A stretch of DNA of 64,000 bases from Dyadobacter sp. 676 (GCF_040448675.1 NZ_CP159289.1:248001-312000); one strand, 5' to 3'; positions 52,401-62,100 are shown, numbered from the stretch's first letter. The notes: a model not told the origin generated them from the sequence alone. Numbers and translations: made by a program.

Positions 52401-52595
52401 TACTCGCTACCGGCCGCGGTGATCGGCAAAGTGGCTATGAAAAAGGCACGCGTGTATGTAATGAGCCAGAATCTGTTCACAATCACCAAATACACGGGCT
52501 ATGATCCGGAGATCGGCGGCAGCGTGCTGAGTATCGACAAGGGCATTTACCCTCAGGCGAGATCGTTCATGGTAGGTTTGAATATTGGTTTTTAA
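49485..52595 (+). CDS. SusC/RagA-family TonB-dependent receptor
   Basis: 1036 residues. Signal peptide (ending TAFAQ), a carboxypeptidase-D-like N-terminal domain (VKGKVTVKAKGDELVGATVV), the TonB box region DNLNEVVVVGYGAQKK, plug domain (SMPINRLEEALQGRTSGL, DPLYVVDGV, ESIEVLKDAASQAIYGARA) and a beta-barrel ending in RSFMVGLNIGF. It imports glycan or other oligomers across the outer membrane using TonB energy, together with the SusD protein encoded 18 bases downstream. Confidence 0.95.
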   Translation: MSKKIVLFCSVLMLCGLIQTAFAQNRVVKGKVTVKAKGDELVGATVVVEGTNYATITDAGGNYSIEVQPNSVLVASFIGMITQKIPVGNQSEINFELEESIDNLNEVVVVGYGAQKKSVVTGAISSVKASDLQSMPINRLEEALQGRTSGLTIAANSGQPGSAATVRVRGVTTLNNNDPLYVVDGVVVDNGGIGYLNQSDIESIEVLKDAASQAIYGARAAAGVILVTTKKGKAGGIRVNYNGYIGVQAPARKLDLLDATQYATIRNEAAVNAGQPAPYANPAAFGKGTDWQSLIFNNSAKRQNHELSISGGSEKSTFYLSFGYLNQEGIVATDISRYKRTSIRLNSEHKLAKWLTFGQNLGYAHDKSVGLGNTNSEFGGPLSSAINLDPITPAVITDPAVANAAPYTNKGVLRDANGNPYGISQAVGQEMTNPLAYIQTRLGNYSWSDNIVGNAYLMAEPVKGLQLKSTIGSKLAFWGNESFTPISWLNAASVTSQTSFNRTNNRRFDYNLENTISYTRPFGLHNVNVLLGQGAYLDNNTRMTSVTFFNVPATNFDDASLNFKVPADQRNSDGSEGAKHTVSSLFARLNYDFDEKYLVQALVRRDGSSRFGSNHKYGIFPSFSLGWVLSREAFFPTNNAVNFLKFRGGYGVVGNDGIGDFAYLSTIGSGRNYTIGTSGSYIIGYSPNAPANPDLKWEQTSQTNIGFDATIFNNVNVTFEWFRKATKDILQNPRIPGYVGAISNPAANIADMKNTGVELELGFRKRLGEVDFSMNGNVSYIKNEVTNLGNGVEYLSGGASFQGAPPITRTQVGQPIGSFFGYVNQGIFQTQEEVDSHVSADGKKIQPNAKPGDFKWADLNGDGTITETDRTFIGNPTPKWNYGLTLNATYKGFDIVVFGQGVAGNQIFQGLRRLDIANANWQTDALDRWTGPGTSTTFPRIVNGDPNKNFQNPSSFYLEKGDFFRLKTLQIGYSLPAAVIGKVAMKKARVYVMSQNLFTITKYTGYDPEIGGSVLSIDKGIYPQARSFMVGLNIGF

Positions 52596-52613
52596 TTGAT
52601 TAATACGAATAAA

Positions 52614-54143
52614 ATGAAATTGAGATATCACAAACTCGTGACTGCCCTGGCCTTCACCGCCGGCTTGCAGTTCATGTCCTGCTCCGACAGCTTCCTCGAA
52701 GTAAAACCCAAAGGGCTGAACCTCGAAGCGAACTATTACCGCAACCAGGAAGAGGCATTCAACGGCCTGGTAGCGGCCTACGACGTGGTGGGTTGGCAGG
52801 GTAACGGCTACGTCACCACCATCGCCACGATGAACGCGGCTTCCGATGACCACTACGCGGGAGGCGGCGGCCCGAGCGACATTATGGATTTCCAGGTCAT
52901 TTCCAACTATACCCTGAACCCGACCACCGGCCCGCAGGGGGAACTCTGGCGAAAAGGCTTCTCCGGTGTGTTCCGCACCAACGCAATTCTCGAAAAGCTC
53001 CCCGGCGTACCAATGGACGAAACCCTGAAAAAGCGCTACACGGCCGAAGCCAGGTTCTTGCGCGGATACTTCTACTTCGAGCTGGTAAGATTATTCAAAA
53101 ACGTGCCGCTGTTTACCCGCACCATTTCCACGCAGGAAATGTACGATGTGGTGCAGGCGTCTCCGGCCGAGGTTTACGCGCAGATCGAAAAAGACCTCAC
53201 GGAATCGATCGCCGATTTGCCGGTTACCATCAATGCGGCAACCGAAGGCGGACGCGTAGGGCAAGGTGCGGCACATGCGATCCTGGGCAAGGTGTATTTG
53301 TATCAAAACAAATTCGCCCAGGCTGCACAGGAACTGGCGAAAGTGAACGGTACACCGGGCGGCAACAATGCCTACGGTTACAAGCTGCTCGATAACTTCG
53401 GCGACCTTTTCAAGACGAAAAACAAATTCAACAGTGAATCTATTTTCGAGATTTCCTTTACCAACACCTCCGCGGGCGGATGGAGCTGCGTGTCGTGCAC
53501 GGAAGGCAATGTGATGAACATCATTACCGGCCCGCGGGGTTATAACCGCAAGTCGGACGCGGCACCGGACTATGTTTCGGGATGGAGCTTCCTGCCGATC
53601 ACCCCGTCGCTGTTCGAGGCGATCCATTTCGATCCGCGTTACAAGGCGACCGTCGCGAACCTCGACAGCCTGGAAAAAGCAGGCGCCGCGACTTACGAGA
53701 AAGGGTACATGAATACCGGCTATTTCCTCGAAAAATTCGCGGGACGGCAGTCCGATCGCTGGACAGGTGCCGGCGCTCCCGAGCTGAATTTTCCGCAAAA
53801 TATGTACGACACCCGCCTGGCCGACACCTATCTGCTGGAAGCCGAAGCCCTTGTACGCGGCTCGGGCGACCTCACCCGCGCAGCCGCGCTCCTGAACGCC
53901 GTGCGGGCACGCGTGGGCCTGAAACCCGTAGCCGCTACGTTTGAAAACATCAAAAAGGAACGTCGCCTCGAACTCGCCGGCGAAGGCCACCGCTGGATGG
54001 ACCTCGTGCGCTGGGGCGATGCGCCTGCCGTGCTCGGCCCGAAGGGTTTCATTGCCGGCAAACACGAAATTCTTCCGATTCCATTGCTGGAACTGGAAAA
54101 CACGAAAATCGAGCAGAGTAAAGAATGGGGCGGAACCAGGTAG
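52614..54143 (+). CDS. RagB/SusD-family nutrient-binding lipoprotein
   Basis: 509 residues from ATG 52614. Lipobox LQFMSC, then the SusD fold with TPR-like helices (NGLVAAYDVVGW, RYTAEARFLRGYFYFELVRLFK, GRVGQGAAHAILGKVYLYQNKF) and the C-terminal ERRLELAGEGHRWMDLVRWG. A Cys pair in SCVSCTEG is an unusual detail. It sits on the cell surface as the lid of the SusC pore. The ligand cannot be read from sequence; the nearby GH30 suggests a beta-glucoside or beta-glucan. Confidence 0.94.
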   Translation: MKLRYHKLVTALAFTAGLQFMSCSDSFLEVKPKGLNLEANYYRNQEEAFNGLVAAYDVVGWQGNGYVTTIATMNAASDDHYAGGGGPSDIMDFQVISNYTLNPTTGPQGELWRKGFSGVFRTNAILEKLPGVPMDETLKKRYTAEARFLRGYFYFELVRLFKNVPLFTRTISTQEMYDVVQASPAEVYAQIEKDLTESIADLPVTINAATEGGRVGQGAAHAILGKVYLYQNKFAQAAQELAKVNGTPGGNNAYGYKLLDNFGDLFKTKNKFNSESIFEISFTNTSAGGWSCVSCTEGNVMNIITGPRGYNRKSDAAPDYVSGWSFLPITPSLFEAIHFDPRYKATVANLDSLEKAGAATYEKGYMNTGYFLEKFAGRQSDRWTGAGAPELNFPQNMYDTRLADTYLLEAEALVRGSGDLTRAAALLNAVRARVGLKPVAATFENIKKERRLELAGEGHRWMDLVRWGDAPAVLGPKGFIAGKHEILPIPLLELENTKIEQSKEWGGTR

Positions 54144-54165
54144 CGTGTTCCGATACCCATAGCAG

Positions 54166-54200
54166 AAAGGCTTGGAGCATTGCTCTAAGCCTTTTCTTTT
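54166..54200. terminator. Bidirectional terminator between susD and the convergent regulator
   Basis: 13-base arms AAAGGCTTGGAGC (54166-54178) / GCTCTAAGCCTTT (54182-54194) with one G-T pair and an ATT loop, followed by a T-rich tract. It overlaps the last codons and stop of the regulator gene. Confidence 0.8.
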
Positions 54201-57112
54201 GATTCATCCACATGAAAACCCAGAAAGAAATTGAACATATTCACTTCTGTGGGCAATTGTAACTTCTTACGCAGTCGGTAACGGCTCACCTCCACGCCCC
54301 TCAGCGAAATGTTCATGAGTTGCGCGATTTCTTTACTGGAAAGATTCATCCGCAAGTATGCGCTCATTTTCAACTCATTGGCCGTCAGATTAGGATATTT
54401 CTCTTTCAATGCGATGAGGAAATTGCTGTGCACACTGTCGAAATGTTTGGAGAACTGGCCCCAGTCCTTATCGACCTTGTTCTCGTCGGCCACGACCTTG
54501 ATCATCTTTTTGAGATCATCGTTGATCTTTTCGTCCTCGGCATTTTTCGTAATCTTGACCAGGTCTGTTTTCAGTTTGGAAAGCAGCTCCGCCTTTTGCA
54601 CCAAATGCATGGCAGAAGTGGCCAGGTCGGTGTTTTTATGCAGGATTTCGGCTTCCAGTTTTTCGTTTTTCAGCTTGATAATCTCTTTCTCATTTTTTTC
54701 AAGTTCCAGTTGGTGCAGGTATTGCAGCCTCTTCTGTTCTTCCAAATGCTTTTGCTGCTGTTGGAGAAACCGCTTTTCCTGCCATTTGTAAAGCAGCCAG
54801 GCCAACCCCAGCACAAGCACACCGTAACCGACGTACGCCCAGACCGTCCGGTACCAGGGCGGCAGGATCACAAACGAATAGCCTGCAATGTCAGATTCGC
54901 TGCCAAAGTTGTTCCGCGCTTTTACTTTAAATGTGTAATTCCCCGGCGGCAAATGCGTGTATTCCTTCGAGCTTCGTGCCGACCAGTTGGACCAGTTGCT
55001 GTCGAAACCTTCCAGGAAATAAGCATATTCAATGCTGGATTGTTGGCTGAACAAGGTGGAGGAAAATTCGAATCCTACGGAATTCAGGCGGTTGGCTACG
55101 CGTGGTACCTGGTCGTCCGACTGTGTTTTAACCTCATTGACCTCCCCAAAATAGCCGCCAAAAAGAAGCGAGTCTGTCCCGAATGACCGCATCGTGCTGA
55201 TCTGCACGTCGATATGGCTTTTATTCTGTCTGTATTTTTTGTAATTGATATGATAAATGCCCTTCTCACCGCCTATGAGTATATTTTCTTCATTCAGCGG
55301 ATGAATATACTCGAAGCCGGATACCATTTTGTGGTTGATCTCCGGAAGGAAAATGATCTTCGGCTTACCGCCGCTCATATCCACTACACCCAGCTCTTTC
55401 CCGCGAACAAACCAGACATTACCAGCCTGATCTTCTTTCAAGTAGCGCACGCCGAGATTTTGAAATATCCCATTATAATAACCCGAAGCCGCAAACCGGT
55501 CGGTAGCCGCATTGTATTCATAAATACCCTTTTCCGTGGCAACCAGGATCTTGTTCCGGATCTTATAAATGTAATTATGGTTCAGCGAAAGCGGCAGACC
55601 GTCCTTGTGGGTGTATAAGCGCGCCAGTGACTGGCCATCGTCATGGAGTGTCACTTTGTACACGCCCCGGTAGGGGTGCGACGTCCAGATGACGTTTTCC
55701 TCGCGGGCATCCGTGCACAGGAAGCGCGATGCCACATCAAAACCGGTCACAGCACCCGACGGCCGGAAGGTAGTACCGTCGTATTCCAGGAAATTGACCC
55801 CGTTGTAATTACCTACCGCCACTTTTTTGACCGGATAAATGCGCGATAGCGGCAAAAAGCCCCAGAAGCCGTTCCGTTTTTCAATCTGTCGGGCCTGGTT
55901 GCCGTCCACTTCGAATATGCCCTCGTGATGCGCCATGAGCAGCTTTCCGTTGATTTCAGCAAGCCCCCACACCTGCCCCCGCGAATGCTCCACATACGTA
56001 AATGTGCCTTTCACATAGCTCAGATCGCTGAATTGTCCCACCGCCACCGAATACAGGCCATTGGACGTGCCGACATACAACCGGCCCTTGTAAATCACCG
56101 ATGCATATCCCGCCTCGTCCTTGCTGGCGGCCGGGTACATGGTTTTAATCGCATTGTCATAGGCGACGAAATCGATGCCATTATCAAGGCCGAGCCAGAG
56201 GTTCTTGTCCTGATCGCGGAACACGCTGAGGACGTTGTTGTTCTGCAAACCATCGGCCCGGGCGAAGCGGTGGACAAATTCACCCTCATTGGTAACGATG
56301 TAGCAGCCGCCCAGGCTGGTAGCGAGCGCTATCAGCTTGTCGTTTACCCGGGTTGCGGCGTAAATGCGCTCGCTTTTTACTTGGTCGATGAATGTGGATT
56401 GCAGCCGTGTGGCACGCTCGCCCGACAGCTTGTACAACCCCGCGTCCATCGTGACAAGCAATACATTCTCTTTATCGATTGGCAGCAAGCCGGTCGAGAG
56501 GTATTCGGCAGGCAGTTCGCCCGTTGTGATCCAGGGAATCCAGCGACCGTTGTCATAGCGCAGCAGACCACTTGCCGCATCCTGCGCTACGGCAACACCT
56601 TGGCAAACACCCATAAAGCGCCAGTGCGAGCCGCCGCTGAAAACGCTGATCGCATTGTCTTCATACACAAAAATGCGGTTACTGGCCCTGAAAAAAACGC
56701 TGCCCTTCAGCACGGCCACATTCCAGATATCGGCAAAGCCGCGGTCGCGCTCGTGCACCAGATTACGCAGCGAAACATAATGCAATACCCCGCGCTGATC
56801 AGGCGTAAAATAGCCGAACTCGTTCTCGCCCCCGATATAAATGCGGTTGTCCGCCCCGATTTCCAGCGAGCGGACCTTGGTTTTGTTCGGCAATGGGTAG
56901 GTACGCCAGTAAATGCCGTCAAAAGTGAGCAGGCCTTCATTATTGGCAAAATACATGATGCCGTTCCTGCCCTGGCGGATCGCCCAATTCTGGGTTCCGG
57001 CGTGGTAGGTTTGCTTGGAATAGTTAACTACCTCCGGTAAGCCGATGGTGTTTTGGGCGTGCAGCCGCAGCCAGGATATCAGCAGCATCAAAAGACAGGT
57101 TACCCTTATCAT
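54185..57112 (-). CDS. Membrane-spanning propeller regulator with LuxR-type HTH (Reg_prop/Y_Y_Y type)
   Basis: 975 residues from ATG 57112 (signal peptide MIRVTCLLMLLISWLRLHAQ). A periplasmic beta-propeller region (repeats such as LWLGLDNGIDFVAYDN, LYVGTSNGLYSV, NVWFVRGKELGVVD), a Y_Y_Y domain (YAYFLEGFDSNWSNWS, YTHLPPGNYTFKVKARN), one transmembrane helix (VWAYVGYGVLVLGLAWLLY), a long Gln/Glu/Lys coiled coil and a C-terminal LuxR/NarL helix-turn-helix (LTANELKMSAYLRM, SSKEIAQLMNISLRGVEVSRYR). No kinase or REC domain: signal and DNA binding are in one chain. It lies between susCD and GH30, and its likely targets are both promoters, which share a 14-mer. Confidence 0.9.
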   Translation of the reverse strand: MIRVTCLLMLLISWLRLHAQNTIGLPEVVNYSKQTYHAGTQNWAIRQGRNGIMYFANNEGLLTFDGIYWRTYPLPNKTKVRSLEIGADNRIYIGGENEFGYFTPDQRGVLHYVSLRNLVHERDRGFADIWNVAVLKGSVFFRASNRIFVYEDNAISVFSGGSHWRFMGVCQGVAVAQDAASGLLRYDNGRWIPWITTGELPAEYLSTGLLPIDKENVLLVTMDAGLYKLSGERATRLQSTFIDQVKSERIYAATRVNDKLIALATSLGGCYIVTNEGEFVHRFARADGLQNNNVLSVFRDQDKNLWLGLDNGIDFVAYDNAIKTMYPAASKDEAGYASVIYKGRLYVGTSNGLYSVAVGQFSDLSYVKGTFTYVEHSRGQVWGLAEINGKLLMAHHEGIFEVDGNQARQIEKRNGFWGFLPLSRIYPVKKVAVGNYNGVNFLEYDGTTFRPSGAVTGFDVASRFLCTDAREENVIWTSHPYRGVYKVTLHDDGQSLARLYTHKDGLPLSLNHNYIYKIRNKILVATEKGIYEYNAATDRFAASGYYNGIFQNLGVRYLKEDQAGNVWFVRGKELGVVDMSGGKPKIIFLPEINHKMVSGFEYIHPLNEENILIGGEKGIYHINYKKYRQNKSHIDVQISTMRSFGTDSLLFGGYFGEVNEVKTQSDDQVPRVANRLNSVGFEFSSTLFSQQSSIEYAYFLEGFDSNWSNWSARSSKEYTHLPPGNYTFKVKARNNFGSESDIAGYSFVILPPWYRTVWAYVGYGVLVLGLAWLLYKWQEKRFLQQQQKHLEEQKRLQYLHQLELEKNEKEIIKLKNEKLEAEILHKNTDLATSAMHLVQKAELLSKLKTDLVKITKNAEDEKINDDLKKMIKVVADENKVDKDWGQFSKHFDSVHSNFLIALKEKYPNLTANELKMSAYLRMNLSSKEIAQLMNISLRGVEVSRYRLRKKLQLPTEVNMFNFFLGFHVDESKEKA

Positions 57113-57200
57113 ATGCCGGCGTTGCAATGCGCAGATAGGAAGATTGACGTAGTGGCTAACCGCGTCAGAGCGTTTATTTTGCAATTTTTGTTAGGTTGTT

Positions 57201-57214
57201 GTAGTAATGTAGTA
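57201..57214. promoter_or_regulatory. Candidate regulator site in the regulator/GH30 divergent region
   Basis: GTAGTAATGTAGTA, identical to site B before susC. It is 89 bases upstream of the regulator ATG and about 33 bases upstream of the GH30 -7 box, so it could serve both genes. Confidence 0.65.
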
Positions 57215-57246
57215 GCGTATCATACACGATATTGTGCAGGTAGCCT

Positions 57247-57254
57247 TACATTTG
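57247..57254 (+). promoter_or_regulatory. -7 box (TACATTTG) of the GH30 gene
   Basis: Exact TAnnTTTG, 55 bases before ATG 57310. Confidence 0.5.
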
Positions 57255-57309
57255 AACTCGCAATATATTACATTCTTTTCAGTGTATTTCAATATGAATT
57301 TTGGAGCCC

Positions 57310-58749
57310 ATGAGAATTTTCACGCCTAGATCTGTCCTGTTACTCGGCATTTGCCTGCTCTCCGGTCTGATGGCCGTCGGCCAAGTAAAACAGGTCGATT
57401 TCTGGCTTACGAACCTGGATAAGTCGGCCCTGTTTCAGCAGCAGTCTGGCCTCCCATTTCAAAAGTTGGGTCATAACACCGTCATCGAAACGCCGGTTGT
57501 CAGTATCAATTCGAAAAAGAAATGTCAGGAAATCGATGGCTTTGGTTTCACGCTGACTGGCGGCAGTGCGCAGCATTTGACGGGTATGAGCAAAGCTGCC
57601 CGCGCTACTTTACTGAAAGAACTTTTCTCCACCGCGGGCAACGGAATTGGAATGGCCTACCTGCGCGTGAGCATTGGGGCATCCGACCTGAACGAGAAGG
57701 TATTTTCCTATGATGACCTTCCGCGAGGCCAGACTGACCCTGAAATGCAGCACTTTGATCTTGGCCCCGACCACAACGACGTGATTCCCATTTTAAAAGA
57801 AATATTGGCCATTAACCCGAAACTGAAAATCCTCGGCTCGCCATGGTCGCCGCCGGTTTGGATGAAAGACAATGGCGACACGCGCGGCGGAAGCCTGAAA
57901 CCGGAATGGTATGATGCCTACGCCCGATATTTCGTGCGCTACATCCGTGAGATGAAGAAGGAAGGCATCCGGATCGATGCCATTACCGTTCAGAACGAGC
58001 CGTTGCACCTAGGCAACAATCCGAGCTTGCTGATGCTGGCGAAGGACCAGGCCATTTTTGTCAAAAGCCATTTGGGACCTGCATTCGAAAAAGCCAAAAT
58101 CGATACCAAAATTATCATTTACGATCACAATGCAGACAAGCCGGAATACCCGATTTCCATTCTCGACGACCCCGGCGCTAAAAAATATATCGACGGCTCG
58201 GCATTCCACCTTTATGGCGGCACCATCGACGCACTGTCCAAAGTTCACGACGCCCACCCCGACAGGCACATTTATTTCACCGAGCAATGGATGGGCGCAC
58301 CCGGAAATTTTGCCAAAGATTTTCCAAATCACATTAAAAACCTGACCATCGGGGCGACCCGGAACTGGGCCCGTACCGTGCTCGAATGGAACCTGAGCAG
58401 CAACCCTCAAAACCGCCCCTTCACCGACCGCGGAGGATGCGACCGCTGTCTTGGCGGCGTCACCATCGACGGCGACAAGGTTACGCGCAATGCAGCTTAT
58501 TATGTGGTCGCTCACGCTTCGAAATTCGTACTTCCGGGCTCCGTGCGGATCGCTTCCGGAACCAATGCGACGATTGGCAGAGGCCCTGATGAGAAGTTGC
58601 TGAACGTAGCGTTTCTACGGCCGGACGGCAAGAAGGTCTTGATCGTATTGAACGACTCGGATACAGTAAAGAAGTTCACGATTCAGGATGGCGAAAGTTT
58701 CGTGGTAACCAACCTGAAAGCGGGTTCCGTAGGGACGTTTGTCTGGTAG
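57310..58749 (+). CDS. Glycoside hydrolase family 30 (glucosylceramidase-like beta-glucanase)
   Basis: 479 residues from ATG 57310. Signal peptide (FTPRSVLLLGICLLSGLMAVGQ). GH30 landmarks: QEIDGFGFTLTGGSAQ at about 73-88, acid/base Glu230 in TVQNEPL, nucleophile Glu325 in YFTEQWMG, and the C-terminal beta domain (VAFLRPDGKKVLIVLND). It is a retaining beta-glycosidase; the family includes beta-1,6-glucanases and glucosylceramidases. Secreted or periplasmic, processing what SusCD imports. Transcribed away from the regulator. Confidence 0.9.
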   Translation: MRIFTPRSVLLLGICLLSGLMAVGQVKQVDFWLTNLDKSALFQQQSGLPFQKLGHNTVIETPVVSINSKKKCQEIDGFGFTLTGGSAQHLTGMSKAARATLLKELFSTAGNGIGMAYLRVSIGASDLNEKVFSYDDLPRGQTDPEMQHFDLGPDHNDVIPILKEILAINPKLKILGSPWSPPVWMKDNGDTRGGSLKPEWYDAYARYFVRYIREMKKEGIRIDAITVQNEPLHLGNNPSLLMLAKDQAIFVKSHLGPAFEKAKIDTKIIIYDHNADKPEYPISILDDPGAKKYIDGSAFHLYGGTIDALSKVHDAHPDRHIYFTEQWMGAPGNFAKDFPNHIKNLTIGATRNWARTVLEWNLSSNPQNRPFTDRGGCDRCLGGVTIDGDKVTRNAAYYVVAHASKFVLPGSVRIASGTNATIGRGPDEKLLNVAFLRPDGKKVLIVLNDSDTVKKFTIQDGESFVVTNLKAGSVGTFVW

Positions 58750-58785
58750 GAGTTCTGAGGTAACGTTTTAGCGCAACGTACCTAT

Positions 58786-58945
58786 TGTTGCATGCCTGAC
58801 GGCATTTTGAAGGGTCATACGGACGCCGGGTGCTACCAATATACATGCCTAACGGCATTTGCGCGAGCGCCCAATCGCGTAGCGATGTAATATTGGTAGC
58901 AAAAACATGTTAGCGAATTTTCAAAAATCCCGTCAGGATGCAACA
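58786..58945. repeat. Nested inverted repeat, REP- or MITE-like element
   Basis: Outer arms TGTTGCATGCCTGACGG (58786-58802) and CCGTCAGGATGCAACA (58930-58945), one base bulged. Inner arms GCTACCAATATACAT (58832-58846) and ATGTAATATTGGTAGC (58885-58900), one base bulged. Small hairpins lie inside (ATGCC-TAAC-GGCAT, ATCGC-GTA-GCGAT). It fills the gap between two convergent genes. Confidence 0.75.
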
Positions 58946-58949
58946 GCAA

Positions 58950-59147
58950 CTAAAACGCCACCTCTCTCGTATGTCCGCGAAAATCGGTAACTTCAACCCT
59001 TTTCAATCCCTCGCGCGGCAATGCCACATTCCGGCTAGATTGCGATAAATAGCCCGAACCGTATGCTAATTCAATGCGCTTCGAACGGCCGTCGGAATAT
59101 GTCGCTACCGCGACTGCGTCTTGCGCGTTGGGTTTAATATAAACCAT
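58950..59147 (-). CDS. C-terminal part of the FG-GAP/UnbV lipoprotein, out of frame behind the G11 tract
   Basis: About 65 residues (VYIKPNAQDAVAVATYSDG...ELAYGSGYLSQSSRNV...VEVTDFRGHTREVAF). The sequence matches the usual end of large FG-GAP/UnbV proteins of Bacteroidota (a YGSSYLSQSSR-like motif), so it belongs to the gene upstream and not to an independent protein. It is reached only if the G tract at 59158-59168 has 9 or 12 bases. The nominal ATG 59147 has no visible ribosome site. Confidence 0.7.
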   Translation of the reverse strand: MVYIKPNAQDAVAVATYSDGRSKRIELAYGSGYLSQSSRNVALPREGLKRVEVTDFRGHTREVAF

Positions 59148-62100
59148 TTTGTTATCACCCCCCCCCCCACAAATGCCAGCAACGGGCCGTTATTTTGAGC
59201 GGCTAAAATCAATGATTCTCCATTATTCAACCGCAAATGCGCCATTCCCTTTGCGTCGCCTGGTACAAATATGCCGCTCCGGGCTGCATTCAACGGTATG
59301 AATCCACCTTTGCCGTCGCCAAGCATCAGCAATCCGTTCAGCCCGTCCAACCTTCCGCTAATAGATTCTGTGGCGTGGCTATTGCCTGAAAGCATCAGGT
59401 CAAGGTGACCATCCTGGTTGAAATCTTCGGCCAGCAGGCCATAAACGGCACCCATTTGGGCCGCAGCAGGCAGGTATTTCAATGCGAACTTCCCGCCACC
59501 CTTGTTTTCGAGCAATACCGATTGCATGGTTTCACAAACCAGTTTGCGGGCATCTTCGAGCTCTTCGGGTTTGAAAATATCGGTAATTTTCGCATTGGAA
59601 TAATCAGCGTAGTAGACGAAGCGCTTTTTGAGGAAATTCATCTGACTCGTCATTTCGTCGCGCGGGTGCGTGGGATAGAGATCGCTGCCAATGTACCGGG
59701 CAATGACAGGGTCCATGGTGCCGCTTTTATCGAAATCTTTGGCGAGCAATGTCAGCGGTTTGTCGTTCGAGGGTTTTCCTTCGCCGTTCAGGCCTACGTT
59801 ACCAAGCACATAATCGTTATCACCGTCCTCGTCGAAGTCGCCGGAAACAATGCTGTTCCACCAGCCGGTTGTGTTTTTCAAGCTCGTTTGTGTGCTCACG
59901 TTGAGCAGCTTACCGTTAGTATTTTTGTACAAAACAATGGGCATCCATTCGCCTGCTACGATGAGGTCTACCCAGCCATCCTGATCGAAATCGGTCCACA
60001 ATGCCGTGGTTACCATGCCAATCCTTTTAATTTCGGGACAAACCTGCTGTGTTACTTCCGTGAACCCGCCTCCCTCGTTGCGCAGAATATAGCTCTCCCC
60101 CGGCATCGGGTAAGCACCGGGAGCGAGCCGGCCTCCTATGAAAAGATCGAGATCACCGTCGCGGTCGAAATCAGCGGCATTTACCGTAGAGCCGCTGCCC
60201 GTGAGCAGAGGCAATGCACGGGTATTTAAGCTGAAATTCCCTTTACCATCATTAGTATAGAGCCTATCCTGATAATATCGCGAGCCAGCCTCAAACTCGT
60301 TGCTGCCGCTCACGACGTACAAATCTGGGTAGCCATCGCCATCAGCGTCGAAGAACAGCGTACCCATATCCTCTTCATATTTCTGCCCGGATACCAGCGC
60401 CTTCGCGCTGAAACGCTGCTGCCTGCCCTGAATAAACATTTGCCCGGACTGGTTGAATGCTCCACCGATGTAAAAATCATCTAGTCCGTCGTCGTTCACG
60501 TCAGCGACCGTGATACCCGGTCCGTTTTGGGATAGCAAATGTGGTAACAATGGCTGTATTTTGAAGTCGATGTAGAGTTCGTCCTGGTGCTGAAAATCAA
60601 TGCCGCTATGCTTCAATCCTGTGAATAATGGTGCAATTGATGCATTGCGGGTAGGCTTGGGATAGTTTGCGGGAGCATTTGTTGTCGCTTTTGCATAATC
60701 CAGTTCGAGCATTTGGCCGGCCTTCATGTTTTTTAAAACCTGCATCCGCGAGTCGGGCCAGATCACTGCCAGGCTATCGATTTGGGCCGCACTGCCGAGG
60801 CCGAAATGCTCGCGGTTGGGCTCGGTGGTCGACTGGTAGCCGCGGTAGGGCGAATGCTCGGCATACTGCTGGCCTTTGGCCGTCCAGAGCCAGATTTTGG
60901 CGCCGAGCCCGTCCCGGTTCAATATGGAACCTTTCAGTTTCACAGTCAGCGAATGATGTTCCGCATTGCGTTCAGAATGGTTTTCATATAAAAAAGCTTC
61001 CTGATCGATGTTATTCATCGCGATATCCAAATCGCCATCATTGTCAAAATCGGCATACACCGCGCCATTGGAGAATGATGGAATATCAAAACCCCATTCT
61101 GCCGATTTGTTGGCGAATGTGAGGTCGCGGTTGTTGGCAAACAGGTAGTTGGGCACATGGGCACCTTCTACTTTCTTCAATGCCTCAGCCAGCCGGCGGT
61201 TATCGCCCCGACCGGTGCGCATTTGCATTTCGTACTCGGCCATACGGTAAATCACAAAGTCGCGGTTGGTGATGTCCTTGGGATAGCCGTTGGTGATCAT
61301 CAGGTCGCGAAAACCGTCGTTGTCATAGTCGGCAAACAATGCGCCCCAGCTCCAATCGGTGGCTTCCACACCCGAGTAGCGCCCTATTTCGCTGAAAACG
61401 GGCCGGTTTTCGCCTGGCGCGTTGCCCTCATTGTGCTGCAAAGTGTTGCGCATGAACTGCGGCTCATAGCCCATCCTCAGCTCCGACAAATGCCGGTCAT
61501 AGTTCATCAGTCCAAACATATTCTTCCGGCGAACAGGGTCCTCCGGCAGCATATCCACGGTAATGAAGTCGACCAAGCCATCATTATCGATATCCGCAGC
61601 GTCATTACCCATTGCCGAATAGCTTTGATGCTTGAAATAAGATGCTGTTTCGTTTTTGAAAGTCCCATTCTGCTGGTTGATATAAAGCAGGTCGTTAGAT
61701 ACATAATCGTTGGAAACGTAGACGTCCGGCCAGCCATCATTGTTTACGTCAGTGACCGCGATACCGAGTCCATAGCCCTCTTCGAGAATGCCGGATTCTT
61801 TGGAAACATCAGTGAATGTGCCGTTTCCATTATTGCGGAAAAGACGGTCAGCATTGGGGGAACTGCCATCGCTGACTTTCGGCCGGATATTATTGGGCCC
61901 GTGCATATTCATCACATTCGTGACGAGGTAAGCGTCCAGATCGCCATCGTGATCGTAATCAAAGAAGGCGGCCTGCGTGGTGTTGCCGCTGAAATCGAGG
62001 CCGTAAGTTTTTGCTTCTTCTTTAAATGTGTTGTTTTTCTGATTGATGAAGAGCAGGTTCGGCAACGAACCAACCTGTGCCGGACCTGCCCGGCATACGT

